A stretch of DNA of 64,000 nucleotides from Lachnotalea sp. AF33-28. GTDB taxonomy: Bacteria; Bacillota; Clostridia; Lachnospirales; Lachnospiraceae. The stretch covers positions 67,130-131,129 of the forward strand of contig NZ_QUEE01000018.1 in the NCBI RefSeq assembly GCF_003477885.1. The letters run 5' to 3'. The notes beneath the pieces are model-generated. The model was not told where the DNA came from, searched no databases, and saw nothing but the letters and a program-made list of their open reading frames with translations. A program made the position numbers and the translations under genes. Shown here in pieces: positions 1 through 9,369 of the stretch; position 1 is the stretch's first letter, and every line of letters begins with the position of its first letter.

Positions 1-1809
1 GTGAGTGCCGGAGGCAGGCATGAGACCATGCCGCGCTTTTCCCCGGACGGGAAACGGCTGGCATTTTTATCGGATGTAAAAGGGACGCATCAGATTTATG
101 TCCGCGATGTAAGCGCGGATACCTGCAGGCGGATAACGGATATAGAAGGCGGCGTCAGAGAATTCGCCTGGTCACCGGACGGCCGGAAATTTGCCTTTTT
201 GGCCGGCAGCGGCGAAGAGAAAGCGAAGGGGCGCACGGAATATGATCCCATCGTAATCGAGGATTACGGTTACAAATCAGAGGATGCGTACGGATTTGCT
301 GACAGGGGAAAAGACGCGGTGCATCTGTGGGTGGTTTCATCCACGGCGGGCCGTGCCAGGCGCCTGACCGACGGCGAACGGGATCATGTGATGCCCGTCT
401 GGATGCCGGATTCTAAGTCACTGTTAATCACGAGCAACCGGGAGAGACCCCGGGAAGAGAGCATCGGCATGGATCTGTACCGCATCGGCGTAAAGGACGG
501 AAAGCTCACGAAGCTCACGGAGGACTGCTGGATCGCCTACTATCCCAAGGCCTTCCGGCCGGTGGTAAACAGCGACGGAACGTTTGCCGTGATCGGCGCC
601 CTTTCCCCGTCCTTAAGCGGGGGTATGCCCGCCGTGCGGTTGTACCGGCTGGATCTTAAAAGCGGTGAGAAGCGTGATCTGTGGCCGGCGGATGCTCCCT
701 GCCATGAAGCGACCTGCTTTCTCTACAACGGGGAAAACTGCGGCGGATTTGGGGATACTGCGGCGATGAGTGAAGACGGCCGGTACTTATACTTCATTTC
801 CGGTTGGCACGGCCGCGCCGGGATATACAGAGCCGCTCTGTCTGAAACGCCTCATATCGAGCCGGTGACGGATGAGGACTGCACCTACCGCTACATCGGG
901 AAGATACAGGACGGCTGTATGCTGGCAGCTGCCGGAGATTTCACGGAGACGGCACAGCTCTGGATCGTGGATGAGAACGGTGGCAGGAAGCGCCTGACCG
1001 ATCAGGACGCGTGGATGCGGGAACGGGCGCTTTGTATGCCGCAGGAAATGTGGATCGATACGCTGGACGGGGAATCCCGCGTGCAGGGCTTTGTGATGGA
1101 GCCGCAGAACCGTGAACCGGACAGGAAATATCCGGCGGTGCTCTACATTCACGGCGGCCCCACACCGTTTTATGGCTTTGCCATGAACTATGAGTTCCAG
1201 CTGATGGCGGCGGCCGGGATCGGAGTGATCTTCTGCAATCCCAGGGGCAGCAGCGGGTATGGGGAGGCGCACGCGTCCATAAAGAAAGCATATGACGGCA
1301 CAGCCATGTATGATCTGCTCCAGTTTACGGAGGAAGCGGTGCGCAGATTTGACTGGATTGACTCAAAACGGCTGGGGGTGACCGGCGGCAGTTACGGCGG
1401 ATATATGACGAACTGGATCGCCGGCCATACAAAGCGGTTTAAGGCTGCCGTCACGCAGCGCAGCATCGCGAGCGAGCTGATCCAGTATGCTTCCAGCGAC
1501 ATGGCCGGAAGCTCAAAGGACTATCGGGATTTTGTGGATTTCATGAAGGATCAGATTAAAAATTCACCGGTTGCCTATGCGGACCGGATAGACATTCCGT
1601 TTCTGATTCTGCACAGCATTCATGATATGAGATGTCCTGTGGAACAGGCACATCAGCTCTATGTGGCTGTAAAGGATACGCATCCGGATCTGCCGGTGCG
1701 GCTGGTGCTGTTCCCTGATTCCAACCATGGACTCACCATGGAGGGGCCTATGCATCTTAGAATTTCGCACTATCATGAGATGATCGAGTGGTTTCTTAAG
1801 TATCTGTAG
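1..1809 (+). CDS. S9 family prolyl oligopeptidase-type peptidase (5' end cut by window)
   Basis: Serine peptidase expected to cleave short peptides or acylated N-terminal residues in the cytoplasm. The visible 602 residues hold a beta-propeller region with TolB/WD40-like SPDG repeats (about 1-340) and a C-terminal alpha/beta hydrolase domain. The catalytic triad is visible: Ser464 in GGSYGGY, Asp542 and His576. Family members usually carry several dozen more N-terminal residues before the first SPDG repeat, so the GTG at base 1 is probably internal and the gene starts upstream. It is followed after 29 bases by an amidohydrolase with its own ribosome binding site, probably one operon. Acylaminoacyl-peptidase versus dipeptidyl-peptidase specificity cannot be decided here. 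Confidence 0.9.
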   Translation: MSAGGRHETMPRFSPDGKRLAFLSDVKGTHQIYVRDVSADTCRRITDIEGGVREFAWSPDGRKFAFLAGSGEEKAKGRTEYDPIVIEDYGYKSEDAYGFADRGKDAVHLWVVSSTAGRARRLTDGERDHVMPVWMPDSKSLLITSNRERPREESIGMDLYRIGVKDGKLTKLTEDCWIAYYPKAFRPVVNSDGTFAVIGALSPSLSGGMPAVRLYRLDLKSGEKRDLWPADAPCHEATCFLYNGENCGGFGDTAAMSEDGRYLYFISGWHGRAGIYRAALSETPHIEPVTDEDCTYRYIGKIQDGCMLAAAGDFTETAQLWIVDENGGRKRLTDQDAWMRERALCMPQEMWIDTLDGESRVQGFVMEPQNREPDRKYPAVLYIHGGPTPFYGFAMNYEFQLMAAAGIGVIFCNPRGSSGYGEAHASIKKAYDGTAMYDLLQFTEEAVRRFDWIDSKRLGVTGGSYGGYMTNWIAGHTKRFKAAVTQRSIASELIQYASSDMAGSSKDYRDFVDFMKDQIKNSPVAYADRIDIPFLILHSIHDMRCPVEQAHQLYVAVKDTHPDLPVRLVLFPDSNHGLTMEGPMHLRISHYHEMIEWFLKYL

Positions 1810-1838
1810 AATAACGCAAAGTAAGAGGAGACGGACGA

Positions 1839-3047
1839 ATGAAATATGTATTATATGGCAGAGTCATCGATTCTGTGAAGGATGAAGCGGTAGAAAACGG
1901 CATGGTGATTGTGGACGGAGAGCGCATTCTCTATGCGGGTGAAAGAAACGATGAGATGGTGACGGATGATATGCAGGTGAGGGACGCGGGAAACGGCACG
2001 ATTATGCCCGGCTTCATCGATGCCCATGCCCATCTGACCGGCGAGGAGAGCAGGAATTCTTCCGGCACATCGGCATTTGACGCGCTCTTAACGGTGGTGA
2101 AGGATCTAGGGGAGCTGGTGGATGCCGGTGTGACCGGCGTCAGGGATATGAGTCTGTTTGGAAAACCGTTAAAAAATGCTGTGGAAAAAGGAAATATTCT
2201 CGGACCCAGGATCACGCCGGGCGGAAGGGTGTTAAGCGTATCCGCCGGCCACTGCGATTTCGATACGGATCTGTCGGTGAAAGAGGCGAACGAAAAGAGC
2301 CTTACAGGATATCTGATGGATGGGCCGGAGGACTGCCTAAGAGGCGTGCGGCAGCAGTTCAGGGACGGCGCTGAGTTCATAAAGATCTGCGCTACCGGCG
2401 GGGTGTCCTCCGCCGTGGACAATATCAACGATGTTCAGTTCTCGGATGAGGAGCTAAGAGTGATTGTGGGGGAGGCCGCCCGCCACGGGACCTATGTGAC
2501 CGCGCACTGCACCGGCACGGCCGGTACGCTGCAGGCGCTCAAATGCGGCGTGACCTGCATCGAACACGGCGTGATGCTGGATGAGGAATGCATCGCGATC
2601 ATGAAGGAGAAGGATATCCCTCTGGTCACTACCTTGAGCGTGGCGCTGGGCCTGGCGGATATGAAGAATCTGCCGGACTTCATGATGAAAAAGGCCGTAT
2701 CCGTCAAGGAAAGTGCGATGAATTCTTTTCGCATGGCTCACGAGGCAGGTATCCGTGTGGCGCTGGGCACCGACTATTCCAATACCGGCAATACGCCCTT
2801 TAAGCACATCGGCAAGGAGTTCTACTCCCTGACCCGCTGCGGCTATACGCCCATGGAGGCCATCAAGGCCGGCACAGTCAACGGCGCATACCTGATGCGG
2901 AAGGATCAGGAGATCGGCACCCTGGAAGCCGGAAAACTGGCGGACCTGGTGATCGTAAACGGAAATCCGCTGGAGGATATCCTGGTGCTGGCCGATGCGG
3001 ACAATATCTCCACAGTCATGATCGGCGGGAAGATTGTGAAAGGCTGA
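1839..3047 (+). CDS. Metal-dependent amidohydrolase, imidazolonepropionase/prolidase-like
   Basis: Cytoplasmic TIM-barrel hydrolase of the amidohydrolase superfamily, 402 residues. The metal ligands of a binuclear site are in place: His63 and His65 (HAH), Lys182 (probable carboxylated lysine, in IKICATGG), His223, His243 and Asp312 in GTDYSN. The closest remembered relatives are annotated as imidazolonepropionase-related hydrolases or Xaa-Pro dipeptidases of the Sgx9260 type. Position right after an S9 peptidase supports a role in finishing peptide breakdown, but the substrate is inferred. The ATG is preceded by AGAGGAG. A strong hairpin terminator follows. Confidence 0.85.
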   Translation: MKYVLYGRVIDSVKDEAVENGMVIVDGERILYAGERNDEMVTDDMQVRDAGNGTIMPGFIDAHAHLTGEESRNSSGTSAFDALLTVVKDLGELVDAGVTGVRDMSLFGKPLKNAVEKGNILGPRITPGGRVLSVSAGHCDFDTDLSVKEANEKSLTGYLMDGPEDCLRGVRQQFRDGAEFIKICATGGVSSAVDNINDVQFSDEELRVIVGEAARHGTYVTAHCTGTAGTLQALKCGVTCIEHGVMLDEECIAIMKEKDIPLVTTLSVALGLADMKNLPDFMMKKAVSVKESAMNSFRMAHEAGIRVALGTDYSNTGNTPFKHIGKEFYSLTRCGYTPMEAIKAGTVNGAYLMRKDQEIGTLEAGKLADLVIVNGNPLEDILVLADADNISTVMIGGKIVKG

Positions 3048-3083
3048 TATCTGTATTAAATGAAAGTTCGATTGGAAAAGGAA

Positions 3084-3125
3084 GAGAGGACCGGCGCGCA
3101 GTATGTGCGCCGGCCCTCTCTTTAC
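3084..3125. terminator. Hairpin terminator after the amidohydrolase
   Basis: GAGAGG plus CCGGCGC pair with GCGCCGG plus CCTCTC around a short loop, with one internal mismatch. A short T run (CTCTTT) follows on the plus strand. It lies between two convergent genes and can serve both, though the minus-strand side lacks a good T tract. Confidence 0.7.
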
Positions 3126-3150
3126 ACAGCTATATGGGTAAAACAGAATT

Positions 3151-4071
3151 TCAGTCCGAATCAGGAAAAATGTCATTTATATATGTTTCTGCCTCCTCGC
3201 TGGAAAGGCCGAAACGCTCCTGCAGCTTAGAAGCTATCTCAGACTTTGGACTTCCCATTTCAGCGAGCGTCTCAATCAGTACTTTGATTCCCTCACGCCT
3301 GCCTTCTTCCTTTCCCTCACGCCTTCCCAGCTCCACGCCCTCCTTCCGGCTTAGCTCTTTTTCGCTGGCTATGTGAAACTGCTCATCATACTCTGTTAGA
3401 ATCACTTCGTTCACCTCCGCTCTGTGTGCGATCAGAAATTCCGACAGGACTCCTTCACGAATGCAATGACTTACTGCTTCATCAGCCGCCTCCTCCAGAA
3501 GGGCCCCGCGGTCAAGACGCTTTCGTACCTCCGCTACAAACTGCGCATATTCCCTTAGTTTTTGGCAATGCTCCATCAGCTCCTGATTGTGCCCAAGATT
3601 AATATTAAGCAGCGTTGCCTTAAATTCCAGACAGGGCGTAAGCTGTGTATACTTCTTTGAATAGGCATCGGATATCTTGAGTTCGGTTCGGTCCGGCTCG
3701 TCAGTCAGCCCATTATAGAAGATATAGTACTGCGGCAGCGGCAGCGTGATCAGGCTGCTCCCATATATGTTCAGTCTGCTCTTTTCTATATATCTGCGGT
3801 ATTCATCAGCCATATAGAGCACTCCGCGCAAGGGCATATTCGGATTTTTCGTACTCTGATGTTCATACAGGTTTAATATATCATCAATCAGAAATGCAGC
3901 GTCGTTCTTGGTGCCCATATAGATCACATCTTCTAATGTGACGATTTCAACTTCATCCGGCTGTGTGATGCTGCTTCCGGAAACAGCATTATAAAGCGTA
4001 AGCAGTGATTCTTTGTCCTGGAATACCATGCGGAATAACCGGTCTTTATATTTTTTGTTTACTTTCACCAT
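3151..4071 (-). CDS. Rpn family recombination-promoting nuclease / putative transposase
   Basis: 306-residue protein of the Rpn/PDDEXK transposase-like family. The N-terminal region (KYKDRLFRMVFQDKE) is the typical start, followed by the hallmark stretch DDILNLYEHQST, where the DxxxxxEHQS block matches the catalytic Asp and Glu-x-Gln of PD-(D/E)XK nucleases. The C-terminus (about 245-280) is a charged low-complexity segment of repeated GRREGKEEGRREG type, followed by a short helical domain, both common in clostridial members. Family members promote RecA-independent recombination in E. coli; here the role is unknown. AAAGGAGA precedes the ATG. It is a lone gene facing the amidohydrolase. Confidence 0.88.
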   Translation of the reverse strand: MVKVNKKYKDRLFRMVFQDKESLLTLYNAVSGSSITQPDEVEIVTLEDVIYMGTKNDAAFLIDDILNLYEHQSTKNPNMPLRGVLYMADEYRRYIEKSRLNIYGSSLITLPLPQYYIFYNGLTDEPDRTELKISDAYSKKYTQLTPCLEFKATLLNINLGHNQELMEHCQKLREYAQFVAEVRKRLDRGALLEEAADEAVSHCIREGVLSEFLIAHRAEVNEVILTEYDEQFHIASEKELSRKEGVELGRREGKEEGRREGIKVLIETLAEMGSPKSEIASKLQERFGLSSEEAETYINDIFPDSD

Positions 4072-4443
4072 CTGTTTTTCTCCTTTTATTGTACATTAAA
4101 TTTGTTAGTGAAACAAGAGCGCATTGCGAAAATATACAGCCTTTTGTTTACACCTCCTTTCCACCGTTCTGCCGAATATTTCGTTTTCAGCGAACCGTCC
4201 GGATCATCGCTGTACAGGGAGAAATGGACATAAATTCCCCTGTACTTGTTACATTGTGAATGGGAATCATGCGGCCGAACTGCCGCGCAGTTTTAGGAGA
4301 ATACTCCTGATTAGAAATGTGTATTCATAAACTTACTGAATGTCACTACCATACCATATTTTTCTTCAAAAGACAAGTGAGAATACAGAAAAAACTCTGA
4401 CGTCCGCGTAACAGAAAAGTTGACAAAATGTTGCCAAAAAACA
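4072..4443. other. Intergenic region with no gene seen
   Basis: Between the divergent rpn-like gene and the opp1 promoter. The first bases hold the rpn-like ribosome binding site on the minus strand. Short open frames on the plus strand have no ribosome binding site or recognisable product. The last part (from about 4340) is AT-rich, as expected upstream of a strong promoter. I see no RNA gene or repeat here. Confidence 0.5.
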
Positions 4444-4471
4444 TTGACAAATTGACAGTTTCAGATATAAT
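4444..4471 (+). promoter_or_regulatory. Sigma-A promoter of the opp1 operon
   Basis: TTGACA, 16-base spacer, TATAAT. It lies in AT-rich DNA and would give a leader of about 170 nt before the substrate-binding protein gene; that leader contains the two REP-like hairpin units. Confidence 0.8.
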
Positions 4472-4528
4472 CATTTTATACCACTTTAAACGGATAAAAC
4501 ATTAAAGAGCTGATTTGAAAAAAGAATG

Positions 4529-4627
4529 CGCACTCAGATGTGCGTAGGTCATCAACCTTCGGTCGGTGACAAGAAAAAGCGGAAGCACGCTGAAGCGTGC
4601 GTAGGTCATCAACCTTCGGTTGGTGAC
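4529..4627 (+). repeat. Two tandem GTAG-hairpin (REP-like) units in the opp1 leader
   Basis: Each unit is a small GC hairpin, then GTAG, then a larger hairpin. Unit 1: CGCAC/GTGCG, GTAG at 4544, stem 4548-4570. Unit 2: GCACGC/GCGTGC, GTAG at 4601, stem 4605-4627. The larger stem is GTCATCAACC-TTC-GGTTGGTGAC in unit 2 and has one mismatch in unit 1. The two small hairpins have different sequences but the same shape. GTAG at the foot of a hairpin is the signature of REP sequences used by TnpA-REP/IS200-IS605-like Y1 transposases; that assignment is inference. Unit 2 ends 6 bases before the oppA ribosome binding site. Confidence 0.65.
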
Positions 4628-4646
4628 AAGAAAAGGAGGAGAATCA

Positions 4647-6365
4647 ATGAAAAAGGCATTGGCATTGCTGCTTGTCTGCACCATGATCCTGTCTCTTGCA
4701 GGATGTAACACCTATACAAGCGGCGACGAGACAACACAGGAAAAAACCACTGCGGCGGCAGGCTCTGAGTCTGCGGACAAAGAGAGCACGGCAGAGGGTG
4801 CGCAGAACGCATCCGGCACCAAAGAACTTAGGATCGGGGTATCTACCGACGCGATTTCTCTGGACACCAGTGTGATCAACGACAACAACAGCGGTGAGAT
4901 ACTGTTTCATACCGCGGAAGGACTTCTGCGCAATCTGGAAGGTGAGATTGTACCGGGTATTGCGGAGACCTATGACGTATCCGAGGACGGACTGACCTAT
5001 ACATTCCATTTAAGGGATGCGAAATGGGAGGACGGAGAGCCCATCACTGCGGAGCAGTTTGTATATTCCTTCCAGAGGCTGTTAGACCCCAACACGGGAG
5101 CCACGGAATATGACAATTTCCTTTCCATCGTGAATGCGCAGGAGATTTCCGACGGCACAGTCACGGATTTAAGCCAGCTGGGCGTAAAAGCCGAGGACGA
5201 GAAAACTCTGGTGGTTACATTAAGCAGAATGTCCCCCACATTTATCTCCAGCGTCGCATCTGCCAGCTGCCTGTATCCGCTGCGCCAGGAGTTTGTGGAG
5301 AAATGCGGAGCCAACTACGGTACCAGCGCCGACAATTACATCGCCTGCGGTCCTTATAAGATCGAATCCTGGGCTGTGGATACCGAACTGGTCATGGTGA
5401 AAAACGAGAACTACTATGATGCAGATAAGATCAGCATGGATAAGATCACCAGACTGATTATATCGGATTCCAACACACGCGCGAGCATGTTTGATAACGG
5501 GGAAATCGATGTGAACGTCAGCGTTCCCGCGTCCCTGAAAGACAATTACGATGAGAATACGTTAAAGATCGCATCGGCAGGCACGACCACCACGTTGATG
5601 GTCAATATGAACGGTATGACGGAAGAGACCGGCAAGGTTCTCTCCAATGTGAACTTTATCAAAGCACTTTCCTATGCCATCGACCGCACCGCTTTAAATA
5701 CGGCGCTGGCTAATGGTACATATGAGGTAGCGACGCGCCTGATCGATCCGGCGACTCCCGGCTCCAAGGAAGGCACGACCTACTGTGAGGAATATCCGGA
5801 CATCGCCGGAGCTCCTGCCGCCGCCGATCCGGAGAAAGCCAACGAATATCTGGATAAGGCTCTCGAAGAGCTGGGCATGACCAAAGAGGAACTGCCGACC
5901 ATCACCTACCTGTGCATGGAAATCGGCCAGCTCAAGCTGTATGCGGAAGCGATCACCGATGCATGGAAGACCGTGCTGGGCCTGGACTGCTTTGAGATTG
6001 TGCAGTATCCGGTACCGACCACGATCCAGAACATGCTGCAGGGGCAGTACGATATCTACTGGCAGCAGTGTGGTGCCGATCTGAACGATCCTTACGAATA
6101 CATGTCCTACTGGACGACCTATGGCAGCATCAATGTATCCGGCTGGATGGACGATACCTATACGGGGCTCATCGACCAGTCTGAAACCACTCTGGACCGG
6201 GCAGAGCGCCTCGGTTATTTTGCGGAAGCGGAGCAGTACATTCTGGACAACGGTCCCCATATCCCTCTGTTCTTCTTTACAAACCTGCTGGCAGTGAATC
6301 CGCAGTTCACAGGAATTTCTTACAGTTCCGATATGCAGTACATTTATGCGGATTACGCCAACTAA
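4647..6365 (+). CDS. Oligopeptide ABC transporter substrate-binding lipoprotein (opp1)
   Basis: Extracytoplasmic solute-binding protein of the SBP_bac_5 (OppA/DppA) family, 572 residues, tethered by a lipid. The signal peptide ends in the lipobox LAGC with Cys20, followed by a Thr/Glu/Ser-rich linker (about 22-62). The core shows typical family blocks such as LAETYDVSEDG-like and FHLRDAKWEDGEPITAEQFVYSF. The start is the ATG at 4647, 6 bases after AGGAGGA; longer in-frame starts would run into the leader hairpins. First gene of a five-gene transporter operon. A stem-loop follows before the permease genes, probably setting a higher expression level for this protein. Confidence 0.92.
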   Translation: MKKALALLLVCTMILSLAGCNTYTSGDETTQEKTTAAAGSESADKESTAEGAQNASGTKELRIGVSTDAISLDTSVINDNNSGEILFHTAEGLLRNLEGEIVPGIAETYDVSEDGLTYTFHLRDAKWEDGEPITAEQFVYSFQRLLDPNTGATEYDNFLSIVNAQEISDGTVTDLSQLGVKAEDEKTLVVTLSRMSPTFISSVASASCLYPLRQEFVEKCGANYGTSADNYIACGPYKIESWAVDTELVMVKNENYYDADKISMDKITRLIISDSNTRASMFDNGEIDVNVSVPASLKDNYDENTLKIASAGTTTTLMVNMNGMTEETGKVLSNVNFIKALSYAIDRTALNTALANGTYEVATRLIDPATPGSKEGTTYCEEYPDIAGAPAAADPEKANEYLDKALEELGMTKEELPTITYLCMEIGQLKLYAEAITDAWKTVLGLDCFEIVQYPVPTTIQNMLQGQYDIYWQQCGADLNDPYEYMSYWTTYGSINVSGWMDDTYTGLIDQSETTLDRAERLGYFAEAEQYILDNGPHIPLFFFTNLLAVNPQFTGISYSSDMQYIYADYAN

Positions 6366-6383
6366 ATATAGCACATCACTGCG

Positions 6384-6421
6384 GGAAGCCGGGAATGCAG
6401 TCAGTTCCCGGCTTCCTTTTA
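6384..6421 (+). terminator. Attenuating hairpin between opp1 binding protein and permease
   Basis: A 12-bp perfect stem GGAAGCCGGGAA / TTCCCGGCTTCC is followed by TTTTACTT. The T tract is short, so partial termination with read-through to the downstream permease genes is likely. Confidence 0.75.
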
Positions 6422-6449
6422 CTTAGGCTAACGATGCGGGAGGTAATAA

Positions 6450-7370
6450 ATGAAGCGTTATATAGCAAAGCGTCTGTTCATTTCCGTAATTACAATCTGG
6501 GCACTGGCCACTTTTTCCTTTTTTCTGCTCCGCACGCTGCCCGGAAATCCGTTCCAGACACAGCAGCTTTTAAAACCGGAGATACAGGAAAAGATGATGA
6601 CTTATTACGGATTGGATAAGCCGCTGTTTTCCCAGTACCTGACCTATATGGGAAATCTTCTCCACGGAGACATGGGATATTCCTTTAAATACACCAACCG
6701 CAGCGTAGCGGGCATCATCGCGAATACCTTTCCGGTATCCGCAGACCTGGGGCTTAGGTCTCTGGCGATCGGCTATCCCATCGGGCTGCTGCTGGGAACA
6801 ATCGCCGCCAGAAGGAGAGGGAAAAAGGCGGATTATCTCTGTGTGCTCATCGCGGTTTTGGGAGTATCCGTCCCCAACTTTGTAGTGGGTTCCCTGCTTC
6901 AGTGGGGCTTCGGCGTGAAGGCCGGTCTGCTGCCCATCGCGCAGTGGAAGGGCTTTTCCTATACAATTCTGCCCACCGTCACGATGGCCATCCCCACCAT
7001 CGCGTCGCTGACGCGCACCATGAGAGCCAGCATGCTGGAGGTGGATAATCAGGATTATATGAAGACGGCCAAGGCCAAAGGGCTGAGTGAAAAGGAAACG
7101 GTGTGGAGGCATCAGCTTAGAAACGCGATGATTCCCATCGTGACCGGGCTGGGCCCTGCCGTGGCCTCCACACTGATGGGGTCATTCATTGTGGAACAGC
7201 TCTTTTCCATACCGGGCATCGGCAAGCACTTCACCGAGTCGGTGCAGGCCCTGGATTACACGATGGTTTTGGGGCTCACCATATTTTTCGGCATATTCCT
7301 GGTTGCGGCCAATTTCATCGTGGATATCCTGTACGGAATCATCGATCCACGCATCAGAATTACAGATTAG
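6450..7370 (+). CDS. Oligopeptide ABC transporter permease, OppB/DppB type
   Basis: Inner-membrane permease of 306 residues with an N-terminal membrane anchor (about 10-30) and five more hydrophobic segments in the BPD_transp_1 domain. The cytoplasmic EAA loop (about 190-215: DYMKTAKAKGLSEKE) is the contact with the ATPases. Family-typical N-terminus (LRTLPGNPF) is present. It is separated from the binding protein by the attenuating hairpin and from the next permease by 9 bases. The ribosome binding site GGGAGG precedes the ATG. Confidence 0.93.
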   Translation: MKRYIAKRLFISVITIWALATFSFFLLRTLPGNPFQTQQLLKPEIQEKMMTYYGLDKPLFSQYLTYMGNLLHGDMGYSFKYTNRSVAGIIANTFPVSADLGLRSLAIGYPIGLLLGTIAARRRGKKADYLCVLIAVLGVSVPNFVVGSLLQWGFGVKAGLLPIAQWKGFSYTILPTVTMAIPTIASLTRTMRASMLEVDNQDYMKTAKAKGLSEKETVWRHQLRNAMIPIVTGLGPAVASTLMGSFIVEQLFSIPGIGKHFTESVQALDYTMVLGLTIFFGIFLVAANFIVDILYGIIDPRIRITD

Positions 7371-7379
7371 GAGGGCATC

Positions 7380-8309
7380 ATGGAAGATAATAAGACCGTA
7401 TTGACAAATGAAGATTTCTCCTTCCTCGCTGCCGAAGACAAGGGCGGCGAAGAAATCGTGCGCCCTGCCACCACTTTTTGGAAAGACGTGATGCGCCGGC
7501 TGTTTTCCAGCAAGGCTGCCATATTCAGCTTTGTCATCGTGATGTTTATGGTGGTGATGTCCGTCGTGATCCCTATGGTGAGCAAGTACCAGTTTGATAC
7601 CAATAACCTGATGAGCATCAACCAGGCCCCTTCCGCCGAGCACTGGTTCGGCACGGATACGCTGGGCCGCGATCTGTGGGTGCGCATGTGGTATGGCGGC
7701 AGAATCTCCCTCGCCATCGGATTTCTGGGCGCGATTTTCCCTTCTCTGATCGGTATTGTGATCGGAGGCATCGCGGGATACTTCGGGGGATGGCTGGATA
7801 TGCTGATCATGCGCGTGATCGATGTGCTGATGTGTGTGCCGCAGATGGTATTTGTTATCCTGCTGATGCTCAAATTCGGCAACGGACCGGTCTCCATCGT
7901 CACATCCTTTGCGCTGATCGGATGGATGGGGTCCGCCAGAAATGTCCGGGGCCTCGTGCTGCAGATGAAAAATCAGGACTTTGTCAATGCATCGCGCATC
8001 TTAGGAGCTTCCCATCTGCGCCTGATCTTTAAGCATCTGATCCCGAACACCCTGGGAATCGTGGTGGTGGGCATGACCATGTCCGTGCCGGGTGCCATCT
8101 TCTATGAGGCTACATTGAGCATCCTGGGTCTGGGCATTAAATCCCCGCTTACTTCCTGGGGCCAGCTTCTGCAGATGGGCGTGCAGAATTTCCAGCAGTA
8201 TGCCTATCAGCTGTTCATTCCTGCGGTGATCCTTAGCATCACGCTGTTAGCATTTAACATATTCGGAGACAAAGTCAGGGATGCTTTGGATCCCAAGCTG
8301 CGCAATTAG
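7380..8309 (+). CDS. Oligopeptide ABC transporter permease, OppC/DppC type
   Basis: 309-residue membrane permease. It has the OppC_N segment with a first membrane helix around residues 50-70, the signature HWFGTDTLGRDLWVRMWYGGRISL, and five further membrane segments. The EAA loop (QDFVNASRILGASHLR) follows the usual spacing. GGAGG sits 5 bases before the ATG. Pairs with the OppB-type gene directly upstream to form the transport channel. Confidence 0.93.
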   Translation: MEDNKTVLTNEDFSFLAAEDKGGEEIVRPATTFWKDVMRRLFSSKAAIFSFVIVMFMVVMSVVIPMVSKYQFDTNNLMSINQAPSAEHWFGTDTLGRDLWVRMWYGGRISLAIGFLGAIFPSLIGIVIGGIAGYFGGWLDMLIMRVIDVLMCVPQMVFVILLMLKFGNGPVSIVTSFALIGWMGSARNVRGLVLQMKNQDFVNASRILGASHLRLIFKHLIPNTLGIVVVGMTMSVPGAIFYEATLSILGLGIKSPLTSWGQLLQMGVQNFQQYAYQLFIPAVILSITLLAFNIFGDKVRDALDPKLRN

Positions 8310-8320
8310 GAGGACTGTAA

Positions 8321-9367
8321 ATGAGCATATTGGAAGTGAAAAATTTACGTGTGTCCTTTCATGCCTATGCCGGACGGGTACAGGCGGTAAGGGGGGTAAG
8401 CTTCTCCGTGGACAGCGGGGAGACGCTGGCGATTGTGGGAGAGTCGGGCTGCGGGAAAAGCGTGACCGTCCAGACCGTGATGAAGCTGACGCCGACACCC
8501 CCGGCTTTTATTGAAGAAGGACAGATACTGTATAACGGCAGGGACATCACGGGATGTTCGGAAAAGGAGATGCAGCAGCTTAGGGGCGGTGAATTCTCCA
8601 TGATCTTTCAGGACCCCATGACCTCTTTAAACCCGACCATGCGTGTGGGGCGGCAGATCAATGAGAGCATACTCAAACACACCAGCTTATCCTCCAAAGA
8701 AGCCACGGAAAAGACGATGGAGATGATGCGCCTTGTAGGCATACCGAAACCGGAGATGAATATGCTGCGTTATCCGCATACTTACAGCGGAGGTATGCGC
8801 CAGAGAATCATGATCGCCATGGGCATGTCCACCAATCCGAAGATACTGTTCGCAGACGAGCCTACCACGGCGTTGGATGTGACCACTCAGAGCCAGATCC
8901 TGGACCTGATGAACAGTCTGAAAAAACAGTTCAACATGGCGATGGTCCTGATCACACACAACCTGGGCGTGGTCGCGCGCATGGCGGATAAGGTGGCCGT
9001 TATGTATGCCGGTAAAATCGTCGAAACAGGCACTGCCAGGGAAGTGTTCTATGAGCCGAAGCATCCCTATACCTGGGGGCTGTTAAACTCCATGCCGGAT
9101 ATTAACGGCACGGACGGCAGCAGGGAACTGGCGGCGATTCCCGGCACACCTCCGGATTTATACGCACCTCCGGCCGGGTGCGCCTTTGCGGCCAGATGCC
9201 CGTATGCTATGGGCGCCTGTCTGAAGGCACAGCCGGAAGAAACCTCTTTAAGCGGCACCCATAAGGCGAGCTGCCATCTCCTCGATCCCCGTGCTCCCAA
9301 GGTGCCGGCGTATGAGGCGAAGCGGCATGCCGTGGAAGGAAAGCAGCAGAGTCTGGGAGGAATGTGA
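8321..9367 (+). CDS. Oligopeptide ABC transporter ATP-binding protein, OppD/DppD type
   Basis: 348-residue ATPase. Walker A GESGCGKS at residues 40-47, Q-loop in MIFQDPMTSLNPT, signature YSGGMRQR, Walker B ILFADEPTTALD, and the switch His in LITHN. The C-terminal oligopeptide/dipeptide transporter extension carries the usual cysteines (GCAFAARCPYAMGAC and a later Cys), which in some homologues bind an iron-sulfur cluster. GGAGG precedes the ATG. The stop overlaps the potential GTG start of the next gene. Confidence 0.94.
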   Translation: MSILEVKNLRVSFHAYAGRVQAVRGVSFSVDSGETLAIVGESGCGKSVTVQTVMKLTPTPPAFIEEGQILYNGRDITGCSEKEMQQLRGGEFSMIFQDPMTSLNPTMRVGRQINESILKHTSLSSKEATEKTMEMMRLVGIPKPEMNMLRYPHTYSGGMRQRIMIAMGMSTNPKILFADEPTTALDVTTQSQILDLMNSLKKQFNMAMVLITHNLGVVARMADKVAVMYAGKIVETGTAREVFYEPKHPYTWGLLNSMPDINGTDGSRELAAIPGTPPDLYAPPAGCAFAARCPYAMGACLKAQPEETSLSGTHKASCHLLDPRAPKVPAYEAKRHAVEGKQQSLGGM

Positions 9368-9369
9368 CG

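Noticed and set aside
1..3. GTG at base 1 as the true start of the S9 peptidase
   Set aside because: It is at the window edge, and the protein begins within the propeller region; homologues have a longer N-terminus.
4005..4330. Small plus-strand open frames upstream of opp1
   Set aside because: They overlap the rpn-like gene start and have no ribosome binding site or recognisable sequence.
4529..4627. CRISPR-like direct repeats
   Set aside because: Only two repeats within a transcribed leader; the interval is itself a hairpin rather than a spacer.
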